From an uncultured Jannaschia sp. (GTDB taxonomy: Bacteria; Pseudomonadota; Alphaproteobacteria; Rhodobacterales; Rhodobacteraceae), in NCBI GenBank assembly GCA_947494145.1, contig CANLTZ010000014.1, forward strand, positions 1 to 64,000: DNA of 64,000 nucleotides, read 5' to 3'. Under the pieces are notes generated by a model. The model was not told the origin of the DNA. It searched no databases and saw only the letters and a list, made by a program, of their open reading frames with translations. Within the stretch, counting starts at the first letter, position 1; the number at the start of each line of letters is the position of its first letter. Position numbers and translations under genes: made by a program. Below, piece by piece: positions 11,004 through 20,184 of this stretch.

Positions 11004-11195
11004 GGGCTGATAATGTTGAAAAACTCCAGCAGAACGCAGGTTGAACCGCTGTCGCGGGAAATTGTTCCAATTGAAAGGCGCATGGTGCTAGTCTTCAGCG
11101 CAGAGTTCGCGTATGTGAGAACATTGTTCGCTAATTTCGAACCTAGCCAAGGTGGCGAGGAGTGGTGGCGAAGAGTTTTTCAACGCAATCGGCTC
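11004..11195. mobile_element. MITE-like or IS-remnant element bounded by imperfect inverted repeats
   Basis: 11004-11027 GGGCTGATAATGTTGAAAAACTCC versus reverse complement of 11172-11195 GAGCCGATTGCGTTGAAAAACTCT: 18/24 identical with a 12-nt identical core GTTGAAAAACTC. Confidence 0.6.
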
Positions 11196-11205
11196 GAAGT
11201 AGAAC

Positions 11206-11225
11206 TTCGGCCCTTCCGGGCCGAA
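11206..11225. other. Perfect 8-bp hairpin with tetraloop
   Basis: TTCGGCCC-TTCC-GGGCCGAA just outside the inverted-repeat element. Confidence 0.8.
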
Positions 11226-11326
11226 CCGCGCTGCTGGACCACAGCGTATGAAGCACCGCCAACGGATATATTAATCAATAGGCTGCCGAGTTGCAATGCA
11301 CGGCTTTCTTGGTCCATGGCGGCGCC

Positions 11327-11920
11327 ATGACGTCCTTTCTGTCCGGCTTTGGCCTGTCTTTGTCCCTCATCCTAGCCATTGGTGCGCAGAATGCTTTCGT
11401 GTTGCGGCAGGGGCTGCGGGGCGAACATGTCTTGGCCGTCGTCGCGCTCTGCTCTCTGTCTGAGGTGCTGCTCATTTCGGCGGGTGTTGCCGGTCTCGGC
11501 CGGTTGATCGAGGCACAGCCCGCCTTGTTGATCGCTTTCCGCTGGGGCGGTGCGGCCTTTCTGTTCGTCTATGGGGTGCGGGCGCTTATGTCGGCCTGGC
11601 GTGGCGGGGCCGCGTTGGAGGCTGGCGAAGGGGCCGGCAGTCTGAAGGCCGCGCTTGCCACCTGCCTCGCGCTGACTTGGCTGAACCCCCATGTCTATCT
11701 GGACACGGTCATCCTGCTGGGCGGCATCGGGGCGACGGCAGCGGCGCCCTGGCTTTATGCCCTGGGCGCGATGTTGGCTTCGATCCTGTTCTTCATCGCC
11801 CTGGGGTATGGTGCCGGCGTGCTGCGACCCGTCTTCGCGCGGCCTGCGGCCTGGCGGGTGTTGGATGTCGCCATCGCGCTTGTGATGTGGCTGATTGCCC
11901 TGGGGCTGATCTTCGGCTGA
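11327..11920 (+). CDS. LysE/ArgO family amino acid transporter
   Basis: FLSGFGLSLSLILAIGAQNAFVLRQGLRGEHVL and CLALTWLNPHVYLDTVILLGGIG. Confidence 0.93.
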   Translation: MTSFLSGFGLSLSLILAIGAQNAFVLRQGLRGEHVLAVVALCSLSEVLLISAGVAGLGRLIEAQPALLIAFRWGGAAFLFVYGVRALMSAWRGGAALEAGEGAGSLKAALATCLALTWLNPHVYLDTVILLGGIGATAAAPWLYALGAMLASILFFIALGYGAGVLRPVFARPAAWRVLDVAIALVMWLIALGLIFG

Positions 11921-11959
11921 CCGCTTGCGCCCGGATGCGTCACGGCGCAGGGAGGGCGG

Positions 11960-12859
11960 ATGACGACGACGCCGGGCCGCCCCCTGACAGGCATTCTATG
12001 GATGATCGCGACGGGGCTTTGCTTCATCGCGGTGACGGCAATCGTGAAGTTTGCGGCGCAGGACTTGCCCGCGGCGCAAGCGGCGTTCTTGCGCTACCTC
12101 ACCGGGCTTGTGTTCTTGTTGCCAGTGGCGCGCGTTCTGCTGCGCACCCGGATAAGCCGGGCCGATCTGGGGCTTTTCGCAGGGCGCGGGTTTCTGCACG
12201 GCATAGGGGTGATGCTATGGTTCTATGCCATGACGCAGATCCCCATCGCCGAGGTGACGGCGCTCAACTATCTCAGCCCCGTTTATGTCACGCTGGGTGC
12301 CGCGCTTTTCCTGGGGGAGCGGCTGGCCCTGCGGCGCATTCTGGCGGTGGTGGTGGCTTTGCTCGGGGTGCTGGTCATCCTGCGCCCCGGCTTTCGGGAG
12401 GTGGAGACGGGGCATCTGGCAATGCTCGGCACGGCCATTCTGTTTGCGGGGTCGTTTCTGTCGGCCAAATCCCTGTCGGGTAGGCATTCGGCGTCGATGG
12501 TGGTGGCCATGTTATCGGTGACCGTGACGATCTGCCTGGCGCCCTTCGCCTTTGCCCAATGGGTCACACCCAGCTTGACGGATTGGGGGTGGATGTTCGT
12601 CGTTGCGGCCTTCGCGACCGCCGGGCACTACACCATGACACGAGCATTTGCAGCGGCCCCTGTCTCGGTCACGCAGCCGATCACGTTTCTTCAGATGGTA
12701 TGGGCCGTGCTTCTGGGTTGGGCGGTTTTCGATGAACCGCCCGATGCGTTCGTCGTGCTTGGCGCGGCCACCATCATCGCATCGGTGAGCTTCATTGCCT
12801 GGCGTGAAGCCAAGCTTCGTCGCGAGGTGACGCCGCACCATGTCGCGATGAAGCAATGA
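11960..12859 (+). CDS. DMT family (EamA) transporter
   Basis: Two EamA-type 5-TM repeats; ALNYLSPVYVTLGAALFLGERL. Confidence 0.9.
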   Translation: MTTTPGRPLTGILWMIATGLCFIAVTAIVKFAAQDLPAAQAAFLRYLTGLVFLLPVARVLLRTRISRADLGLFAGRGFLHGIGVMLWFYAMTQIPIAEVTALNYLSPVYVTLGAALFLGERLALRRILAVVVALLGVLVILRPGFREVETGHLAMLGTAILFAGSFLSAKSLSGRHSASMVVAMLSVTVTICLAPFAFAQWVTPSLTDWGWMFVVAAFATAGHYTMTRAFAAAPVSVTQPITFLQMVWAVLLGWAVFDEPPDAFVVLGAATIIASVSFIAWREAKLRREVTPHHVAMKQ

Positions 12860-12929
12860 TCAACGGTGCATTAACGCTTTATCAAGAATTGCCGTTGTTC
12901 CGGCCGCCGATCCCGTCCATCTGCAAGTC

Positions 12930-13592
12930 ATGTTCAGACTTTGTTCATTCTTATTACCCGTTTTATTCACCTTTATAGCGCATGCAGACAGCTTATCCGG
13001 TCCGATCCGCGTCATTGACGCCGACACCATAGATATCGGCGCACCCCACAACATTCGGTTGCTCGATATCGATGCGGCCGAAGGCGAACAGACCTGTCGC
13101 GATGGGAATGCCGTGCTCGCCTGCGGGCAAATGGCCACGGATGCCGCACGAAAGCTCTACGGGGGACGTTTGGCGGATTGCGAAGCGCACGGGCGGGACC
13201 GCTATGGCCGCTACCTGGCAGTTTGCCATGTCGATGGACGTGACATGAACGCGGAATTGGTTCGCCTGGGGCTGGCCCGCACGTATCGCGGCGTGCCCAC
13301 CTATTTCGAAGAACAGAAGGAAGCGATCCTACTGTCCCGCGGGCTTTGGGCTTATGACATGGAAGACCCAGCGATCTTTCGGGCCGCGCAGCGGGCCCAG
13401 CGGGCGGAAGACTTCGCGCCCGCCCCCGGGGGGTGTCCGATCAAAGGCAATATCTCGGAAAATGGCCGCATCTATCAACTTCCCGGAAGCCGTGATTATG
13501 GGCGGACGCGGATCAGCCCCGAACGGGGCGAGCGGTGGTTCTGTTCCGAAGGGGAGGCCCGCGCCGCGGGGTGGCGGCGCGCTGGCGGCTGA
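12930..13592 (+). CDS. Thermonuclease (SNase-like) family protein
   Basis: IRVIDADTIDIGAPHNIRLLDIDAAE...DRYGRYLAVCHVDGRDMNAELVRLGLA; C-terminal GCPIKGNIS/ERWFCSEGEARAAGWR. Confidence 0.9.
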   Translation: MFRLCSFLLPVLFTFIAHADSLSGPIRVIDADTIDIGAPHNIRLLDIDAAEGEQTCRDGNAVLACGQMATDAARKLYGGRLADCEAHGRDRYGRYLAVCHVDGRDMNAELVRLGLARTYRGVPTYFEEQKEAILLSRGLWAYDMEDPAIFRAAQRAQRAEDFAPAPGGCPIKGNISENGRIYQLPGSRDYGRTRISPERGERWFCSEGEARAAGWRRAGG

Positions 13593-13604
13593 CGGCGCAG
13601 CCAT

Positions 13605-14060
13605 TCAGGTCGTCTGGGTGCTGCCCTCGACCTCGTTCTGGAAGTTCTCGAAGAAGGAATCTGCCATCCGCGTCGCAAAGCCGTTGATGAGGCGGGACCC
13701 AAGCTGCGCTATCTTGCCGCCGACTTTGGCATCCACGGCGTAGGTCAGCTCCGTCCCGCCTTCCACTTCGGTCAGCTTCACATCGGCGCCGCCCTTGGCG
13801 AAACCCGCCACGCCACCCTTGCCCTCGCCCGAGATACGGTAGCTTTCGGGGGCGACCACATCCGACAAGGTCACGTGCCCTTTGAACGTGGCTTTCACGG
13901 GGCCGACCTTCTGCTTGACCGTCGCCTCGAAGCCATCTTCGGGGTTGCCCGTCAGTTCTTCGCAGCCGGGAATGCAGGCGCGCAGCGTGTCCGCGTCGTT
14001 AAGTTTGGCCCAAACGACGTCGCGGGGCGCGGCGATGGTGCGGGTACCATTGAGTTCCAT
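13605..14060 (-). CDS. CoxG-like SRPBCC protein
   Basis: MELNGTRTIAAPRDVVWAKLNDADTLRACIPGCEEL. Confidence 0.85.
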   Translation of the reverse strand: MELNGTRTIAAPRDVVWAKLNDADTLRACIPGCEELTGNPEDGFEATVKQKVGPVKATFKGHVTLSDVVAPESYRISGEGKGGVAGFAKGGADVKLTEVEGGTELTYAVDAKVGGKIAQLGSRLINGFATRMADSFFENFQNEVEGSTQTT

Positions 14061-14122
14061 TCTGTCCTCCGTCAGATCGGTTCTGTCCTGTGTGGCACCG
14101 CCCCGACGCGCGGGCAAGCGTA

Positions 14123-15352
14123 TCAGGCCGCAGCGAGACGCCGGTTGCGGCGAATGGTCAGCACGATGGCCCCGATGGAGGCCACGCCCGACGCCACCAT
14201 GATCAGCACCAGGGGCAGGGCGCCGCCGCCCAGTTCCAGCAGCTTACCCGCCACGACCGACAAAAGGGCGCCGCCGCCGATCATCATCGCCCCGCCCAGG
14301 CCCGAGGCGGTGCCGGCCAGATGGGGCCGAACCGATAGCATTCCGGCGGTGGCGTTCGGGATGACAAGGCCGTTGCCCAGGCCCACGAAGGTGATGAACC
14401 CGAAGAAGACCCAAGGCGAGGTGTAGCCCAGAATCGTTAGTGCCAGCAGAACGCTCAGCCCCGAGACTTGGCCCACCGCGCCCCAAAGGATCATCCGGTC
14501 GATGCCGAACCGGGCAGAATAGCGTCCCGAAAGGCCGTTGCCGATCATGTAGCCCAGGGCCGGGGCGCCGAAGAAGAAACCCAGCACATCCGAATCCATC
14601 CCGAAGACGTTGGTACCCACATAGGGGGCACCGCCCAGATAGGCGAAGAAGGTCCCCGATGCGAAGGCGGACGCCGCGCAATAGCCCCAGAACCGCGGTG
14701 ACATCAGAAGCTCGGGATAGTCGCGCACTTGATCACGGAAGCTGCCGCCAGCGCGCGGTGCGGTTTCGCCCAAGTCTTTCCATGTCAGTACGAAAAGAGC
14801 GGCGCCACAGGCCAGAAGCAGCCAGAAATTGGCCTGCCACCCGTACCAGATTTCCAGCTTGCCGCCGATGGCGGGGGCGATCATGGGGACGACGGACATG
14901 CCCATGGTGACGTAGCCCAGCATCGAGGCCGCCTTGTCCTGAGGATAGAGGTCGCGGACCACCGCCCTACTGAGCACCATGGCAGTGACGATGGCCGCTT
15001 GGGCCACGCGAAAGATCAGGAAGGCTTCGATGGTCGTGGACAGCAAGCAGCCGACTGTGGCCAGCATGAACAGAACGATCCCCCAAAGGATCACCGGGCG
15101 CCGCCCGTAGCGGTCCGACAAGGGTCCGACGATCAGTTGCAGCACCGCGTTCATGCCGAGGTAGAGACCGACCGCCAATTGCATGATGCCGTAATCGGTC
15201 TGGAAATAGGCGGCCATGGGCGCCAGTGACGGCAGGAATACGTTCATCGCCAAAGTCGACACGCTGACCAATGCCACCAAGGTCAGGATATGCGGCGGCG
15301 ACCGCTTGTCCCGGCCTGAGCCGGTGGAGGTGTGCGCTGTCACGGAAGCCAT
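14123..15352 (-). CDS. MFS multidrug transporter, Bcr/CflA type
   Basis: [54 protein letters not shown]. Confidence 0.9.
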   Translation of the reverse strand: MASVTAHTSTGSGRDKRSPPHILTLVALVSVSTLAMNVFLPSLAPMAAYFQTDYGIMQLAVGLYLGMNAVLQLIVGPLSDRYGRRPVILWGIVLFMLATVGCLLSTTIEAFLIFRVAQAAIVTAMVLSRAVVRDLYPQDKAASMLGYVTMGMSVVPMIAPAIGGKLEIWYGWQANFWLLLACGAALFVLTWKDLGETAPRAGGSFRDQVRDYPELLMSPRFWGYCAASAFASGTFFAYLGGAPYVGTNVFGMDSDVLGFFFGAPALGYMIGNGLSGRYSARFGIDRMILWGAVGQVSGLSVLLALTILGYTSPWVFFGFITFVGLGNGLVIPNATAGMLSVRPHLAGTASGLGGAMMIGGGALLSVVAGKLLELGGGALPLVLIMVASGVASIGAIVLTIRRNRRLAAA

Positions 15353-15575
15353 AGATGTCCGATATGCGCCGGTTGCGACCATGTCCAACCCCTGGCGCGC
15401 ACATTTGACTGTGCGCTGCGCCTCTGTCGGACGCCGCCTTGTTCAGATCTTGCGCCCCTGTGTCGAATTCTTTGGGCTTGTTTCGCCCTTGCGGCCTTGC
15501 AAGACTTTCGTAGCCCCTAGCCGCGCCCAGATGCAGCGCGTAAGCCAAGGGGACGAAAAAGAGGGGACGCTGTTC

Positions 15576-17108
15576 ATGACCGACATTCTGGCCGAACTTG
15601 AGATGCGGCGCGAACAAGCTCGGATGGGCGGTGGCCCCAAACGCATCGATGCGCAGCACGCCAAGGGCAAGCTGACCGCCCGGGAGCGGATCGAGCTTCT
15701 GCTCGATGAAAACAGTTTCGAAGAATTCGACATGTATGTCGCCCATCGCTGCACCGATTTCGGGATGCAGGAAGAGCGGCCGGCTGGTGACGGTGTCGTG
15801 GCAGGCTGGGGTACGGTAAACGGGCGGCTGGTCTATGTGTTCAGCCAGGACTTCACCGTCATGGGCGGCTCGGTATCCGAGACCCACGCCCAGAAAATCT
15901 GCAAGATCCAAGATATGGCGCTGCAAAACGGCGCGCCTGTCATTGGGCTCAACGATTCCGGCGGTGCGCGCATCCAAGAAGGCGTGGCCAGCTTGGCTGC
16001 TTACGGCGAAGTCTTCATGCGCAACATCGACGCGTCGGGCGTCATTCCCCAGATCAGCGTGATCATGGGGCCGTGCGCGGGGGGCGCCGTCTATTCGCCC
16101 GCCATGACGGATTTCATCTTCATGGTGCGCGACAGCTCTTACATGTTCGTGACCGGGCCTGACGTGGTGAAGACGGTCACCAACGAGATTGTCACTGCCG
16201 AGGAATTGGGCGGGGCAGGAACCCACACCAAGAAATCGGGCGTGGCCGACGCGGCGTTCGAAAATGACGTGCAGGCCCTGGCGGAAACCCGGCGGCTTAT
16301 CGACTTCCTGCCGCTTTCAAACCGGGAGCCGCCCCCGGTGCGCCCCTTCTTCGACGATCCGGAACGGATCGAGGAAAGCCTGGACACGCTCATCCCCGAC
16401 AATCCCAACACGCCCTATGACATGGGCGAGTTGATCACCAAACTGGCGGATGAGGGCGATTTCTTCGAGTTGCAGGCAGATTATGCACGCAACATCATGA
16501 CGGGATTCATCCGGCTTGAAGGGCGGACGGTGGGCGTGGTGGCCAACCAGCCCATGGTATTGGCCGGATGCCTGGATATCGATTCCAGTCGGAAGGCGGC
16601 GGGCTTCGTGCGGTTTTGCGACGCGTTCGAAATTCCGCTTCTGACGCTTGTGGATGTGCCGGGCTTTTTGCCGGGCACGGCGCAGGAATATGGCGGCGTG
16701 ATCAAACATGGGGCGAAGCTGCTCTTCGCCTATGGTGAGGCCACGGTGCCCAAGGTCACGGTCATCACCCGCAAGGCCTATGGCGGCGCGTATGACGTGA
16801 TGTCGTCGAAGCACCTCAAGGGCGATTTCAACTATGCCTGGCCCACCGCGGAAATTGCCGTGATGGGCGCCAAGGGCGCGGTGGAGATCCTGTACCGCTC
16901 TGAACTGGGCGACAGCGACAAGATTGCGGAGCGGACAACAGATTACGAAAACCGCTTTGCCAACCCTTTCGTGGCCGCTGAAAAGGGCTTTATCGACGAA
17001 GTTATCCGCCCCAGTGCCACCCGCAAGCGGGTTGCCCGCGCCTTTGCGTCGCTGCGCAGCAAGCGGGTGCAGCGCGCCTGGCGCAAGCACGATACCATCC
17101 CTTTGTGA
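15576..17108 (+). CDS. pccB: Propionyl-CoA carboxylase beta subunit
   Basis: [52 protein letters not shown]; carboxyltransferase domain; clustered with pccA and scpA. Confidence 0.95.
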   Translation: MTDILAELEMRREQARMGGGPKRIDAQHAKGKLTARERIELLLDENSFEEFDMYVAHRCTDFGMQEERPAGDGVVAGWGTVNGRLVYVFSQDFTVMGGSVSETHAQKICKIQDMALQNGAPVIGLNDSGGARIQEGVASLAAYGEVFMRNIDASGVIPQISVIMGPCAGGAVYSPAMTDFIFMVRDSSYMFVTGPDVVKTVTNEIVTAEELGGAGTHTKKSGVADAAFENDVQALAETRRLIDFLPLSNREPPPVRPFFDDPERIEESLDTLIPDNPNTPYDMGELITKLADEGDFFELQADYARNIMTGFIRLEGRTVGVVANQPMVLAGCLDIDSSRKAAGFVRFCDAFEIPLLTLVDVPGFLPGTAQEYGGVIKHGAKLLFAYGEATVPKVTVITRKAYGGAYDVMSSKHLKGDFNYAWPTAEIAVMGAKGAVEILYRSELGDSDKIAERTTDYENRFANPFVAAEKGFIDEVIRPSATRKRVARAFASLRSKRVQRAWRKHDTIPL

Positions 17109-17111
17109 GGC

Positions 17112-17432
17112 ATGGGCGTGGCGCGAACTGTCTTTCTGTTTCTTTGCGCTGCTCTGGTCGCAGTGGCTGGATATGTCCTGTATGACAGCACGCCAGATGA
17201 ACCCGACTTCTATGTGAACGAGCCAGGCGGTCGGTTGGGCGTCGAGGCACTTTCCTGGCGCGATGTGGGGGAGCAATGGGCCGCAGAGGTGACGTTCACG
17301 ATTGGATCGCGCCGCCATGCGATCACGGTCGAAGACGGTTTCGCAACAGATATGCTTTTCTTGGTGCGCGTTTTCGCGAAGTGGATGGACGCTGCCAAGT
17401 TCGCGGCGAGCAGGTCGATTTATGAGCGGTGA
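17112..17432 (+). CDS. Hypothetical membrane-anchored protein
   Basis: N-terminal TM segment, immediately downstream of pccB. Confidence 0.6.
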   Translation: MGVARTVFLFLCAALVAVAGYVLYDSTPDEPDFYVNEPGGRLGVEALSWRDVGEQWAAEVTFTIGSRRHAITVEDGFATDMLFLVRVFAKWMDAAKFAASRSIYER

Positions 17433-17781
17433 TTGGGTCCTGGACCGGCGGGGCTGGTTTGTGCGGTGGGATGAGACGTCATTCGCGCTGACACGGCGTT
17501 TGCCGGTTCGGTGGGATGTCGCCGCGGTGACGCGTTTGCCTGATCTAGGTCGGCGGCGCCTGGCCCATGCCGTGCGCCAGGACTTGTGGCGCGCCTTTCA
17601 GCGGGTGCGGGGTTTCGCGCCAGTGGTGGAGGTAACACGCGATGCCCATGGCGTGCGCTTGTGTGCTGGTGGGGCCGTGCTCGGTCGTGTGCCCGGTGGC
17701 ATGGCGGCGAAACTGTCCGATTTCTTGGCGGACCCGCGGTTTAGGGCGGCCTGGACCCGGGCTGCGAGGCACCCGGGATGA
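17422..17781 (+). CDS. Hypothetical protein
   Basis: In-operon ORF overlapping its neighbour; MSGDWVLDRRGWFVRWDETSFALTRRLPV. Confidence 0.55.
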   Translation: MSGDWVLDRRGWFVRWDETSFALTRRLPVRWDVAAVTRLPDLGRRRLAHAVRQDLWRAFQRVRGFAPVVEVTRDAHGVRLCAGGAVLGRVPGGMAAKLSDFLADPRFRAAWTRAARHPG

Positions 17782-18353
17782 TCAAACCAGCGACCCAATG
17801 CCCAGAGATACCAGCGAATCAGGTCTTGTCTGGACCGATTTGGAACACGGTCGATGGCCCTGCGGTCCTATCGCGCAGAGCGGCGCGTAGATTGCTCGGA
17901 CACAGGGCAGGGAGCCGAGGTGCCCTGTGGGCCGGCTTTGGGGGCCTGTCAGCCAAGCCGGTGACGCCGTCTTTGGTCGGTGCGGTCTTGCTCGCTCTTG
18001 CCACGCTCGTCCCGGCACCCGTGCGCGCCAATGACGGATTGCCATCGGGCCAATCCGCCGTCCTTTGGCAGGTCCTTTGGGAACGCGTGGACGGGCAGGG
18101 AACGCAAGCAATTCTGAGGTTTATCGCGCCGGAGACAGCAGCGCTCGATTTCGAGGCGGCGCAGCGCGACATGGACTGGCTCTGCGATACGCATGCAGTG
18201 CCGGTCGCCGGTTTGGCCCTTGCGCGATCCGACAGTGTCGTGGTGACGTTGATGGACCGCCCTGTGGCGCGCGGCGCGAGCGATAGCGCGGCGACGCAGT
18301 TCTTCTCGGTCTACACAATCGAAGCGGATCAATGCGTGCCGGAGGCGTTTTGA
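17778..18353 (+). CDS. DUF6497-like secreted protein
   Basis: Internal signal-like segment then QSAVLWQVLWERVDGQGTQAILRFIAPE; 4-nt overlap with the upstream ORF. The true start may be downstream. Confidence 0.6.
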   Translation: MIKPATQCPEIPANQVLSGPIWNTVDGPAVLSRRAARRLLGHRAGSRGALWAGFGGLSAKPVTPSLVGAVLLALATLVPAPVRANDGLPSGQSAVLWQVLWERVDGQGTQAILRFIAPETAALDFEAAQRDMDWLCDTHAVPVAGLALARSDSVVVTLMDRPVARGASDSAATQFFSVYTIEADQCVPEAF

Positions 18354-18474
18354 TGGCAAAACACTGCCAATTCCCATTTCGTGACGTGGCACTGGCGGCA
18401 AACATGGTATGTAGCCCCTCGGGGGGATCGGGCGCCATGCCCGGCCTCTTTTCGCATATCGACAGGAGAGACCT

Positions 18475-18609
18475 ATGCAAAAATTCATCAAGGGCGCCGC
18501 TATTCTCGGCTTTACCGTCGCTTTGGCAGCTTGCGCACCTGAGCCCGAGCCAGAGGTCGTGTTCGAACCCGCGCCCATCACGGTCGACCCCGTCACCGAG
18601 AAGTTTTGA
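18475..18609 (+). CDS. 44-aa microlipoprotein, paralogue 1
   Basis: MQKFIKGAAILGFTVALAACAPEPEPEVVFEPAPITVDPVTEKF; SD AGGAG; lipobox-like LAAC. Not in the ORF track. Confidence 0.75.
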   Translation: MQKFIKGAAILGFTVALAACAPEPEPEVVFEPAPITVDPVTEKF

Positions 18610-18734
18610 ACTTCGGGCGCTGGTTTGGCGACAATTCCGGCGCTTTTCTGCGAATGGTGCGAGGCCGCCACAAGCGGCCCGCGCAACTAGGGCATTTCTG
18701 GGGCATCCGTATCGCGGTGAAGCCCGTTCTGTTA

Positions 18735-18823
18735 ATGTCTCCTCAGGCCGCGGCGTTGCGGTCAAATTCACGGGCGGCGTAGGGGCTAACCCCCCTGCGC
18801 CGCCCGTCAACGTCAGGAGACAT
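18735..18823 (+). promoter_or_regulatory. Structured 5' leader: possible anti-SD/SD long-range pairing enclosing a GC hairpin
   Basis: ATGTCTCCT (18735-18743) is the exact reverse complement of AGGAGACAT (18815-18823), which contains the SD; inner stem CGGGCGGCGTAGGGG/CCCCTGCGCCGCCCG at 18771-18806. Confidence 0.5.
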
Positions 18824-18825
18824 GA

Positions 18826-18969
18826 ATGTCGAACGTCATCAAATCCATCGTCGCGCTTGCGGCGTTGTCGGCCTTGTCGGGCTGCTTCCTTCCCAACCCC
18901 GAGCCGGAGGAGATCGTTATCGTCGAACCCGCGCCCGTGGTCGTGGAACCGGTTTCCGGCAAGTTCTAA
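18826..18969 (+). CDS. 47-aa microlipoprotein, paralogue 2
   Basis: MSNVIKSIVALAALSALSGCFLPNPEPEEIVIVEPAPVVVEPVSGKF; lipobox LSGC; SD AGGAG. Not in the ORF track. Confidence 0.75.
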   Translation: MSNVIKSIVALAALSALSGCFLPNPEPEEIVIVEPAPVVVEPVSGKF

Positions 18970-18978
18970 AACTTGTCC

Positions 18979-19002
18979 GGGGCGAGGCGACAGCCTCGTC
19001 CC
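18979..19002 (+). other. Stem-loop downstream of microlipoprotein 2
   Basis: GGGGCGAGG-CGACAG-CCTCGTCCC, 9 bp including one G-U. Confidence 0.6.
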
Positions 19003-19038
19003 GGTCAACCCTCCCTTTGCGATTTGTCGGGGCCACAC

Positions 19039-19422
19039 ATGCTGAAGCATCGTGGCTTTCCAGGTCGTTTCCCCGGAACTGACTTTCAGTTCGTCATTCG
19101 ACGCGCCAATCCCCGTGGGGTGACGCCAATAGTCCGGCGCGAAAGGTTCCGTGACCGCAAGACGTTGGATCGCGCGGCCGATACGGCCTTTCTTGCTGCG
19201 CTTTGGGCGCATTTCGGGAACGAACCCTTTGAACGTGGCAATCTCGATGCTGGCAGATTGTCATGGTTGTTTGGCCGCGAAGTGGTCGCGGCGGAAGACC
19301 CGTTCGATCCGGCATCCTACGATTCTCTCTTGCGGATTGAGGAAACGTTGGCGCGCAGTAGCTTTCCAGATGCCTTTGAAGGCGATCTAGATACTGTTTT
19401 TCGAAAAATTCAGGGGGGTTAG
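19039..19422 (+). CDS. Hypothetical protein (about 127 aa)
   Basis: MLKHRGFPGRFPGTDFQFVIRRANPRGVTPIVRRERFRDRKTLDRAADTAFLAALWAHFG; coding-like composition. Confidence 0.6.
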   Translation: MLKHRGFPGRFPGTDFQFVIRRANPRGVTPIVRRERFRDRKTLDRAADTAFLAALWAHFGNEPFERGNLDAGRLSWLFGREVVAAEDPFDPASYDSLLRIEETLARSSFPDAFEGDLDTVFRKIQGG

Positions 19423-19786
19423 GCGTGTTCTCGCCGATGACTCCCCCGCCTGTTGAGCGGTCGTTAGCCGATCGTTGCTGCGCTGCGCGAAAGGGATATT
19501 CGCCACAGCGGAATCTGCGCACGGTTTGGGGGTGCCGACCCCATTCATTTCGGCACGAGTGGAACCGTACCCCTTCCCCTCCCGGGCGATGGACCGCGTT
19601 GACAGACCGTCCATCGTCCGGACCCTTTTCCTCCCGGATAGAAGCGCAATTAGACCGCCATGTGATTGTGTCGAGCAATTTCGTGCCGATGGTTGGCAGA
19701 AATGAGCCAATCACGGAGGCTCGATTGGCCGTGTGCAGGCCGTGCAGTGTATTGCTTAACAAGAGCAACCAAACCGGAGATGCAAA

Positions 19787-19999
19787 ATGCACCGCACATT
19801 CACCTTTTCCGCCGTGGCGGCCGTTCTGGTCCTGGCGGGCTGCAATACAGGCGCCATCGATAACGATGCAGAACGCGGAGCCGTCGGCGCCGCGCTTGGT
19901 GCTGGGACATCGGCCATTCTTGACGGCAACATCGCAGCTGGTGCGGCGGTCGGTGCGGCCGGCGGCATCTTCTGCGACGATCTCGGCGTCTGCCGGTAA
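19787..19999 (+). CDS. Small glycine-rich lipoprotein
   Basis: MHRTFTFSAVAAVLVLAGCNTGAIDNDAERGAVGAALGAG; lipobox LAGC and glycine-zipper-like region. Confidence 0.8.
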   Translation: MHRTFTFSAVAAVLVLAGCNTGAIDNDAERGAVGAALGAGTSAILDGNIAAGAAVGAAGGIFCDDLGVCR

Positions 20000-20103
20000 G
20001 AGGCGCTCTGGCTGTTTGACGCGCCGGGTCGGATTGATCCGGACAATGCGCGCACAAGCGGCGTTTCGTAAGACGGTCGCAAGCGACCATTACTCACAAG
20101 ATG

Positions 20104-20140
20104 AAAGGGCTGTTCGGTCATGCGACCGGGCAGCCTTTTC
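20104..20140 (+). terminator. Rho-independent-like terminator
   Basis: AAAGGGCTG..CGGTC-ATGC-GACCG..CAGCCTTTT stem-loop with T-rich tail upstream of pccA. Confidence 0.65.
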
Positions 20141-20184
20141 TCGTTTTGATCCGGCAGAAAGACCGGGCCAGCAAGGGGACAGAT

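Noticed and set aside
14967-16226. 419-aa minus-strand ORF
   Set aside because: Antisense to pccB and overlapping the MFS gene; no domain.
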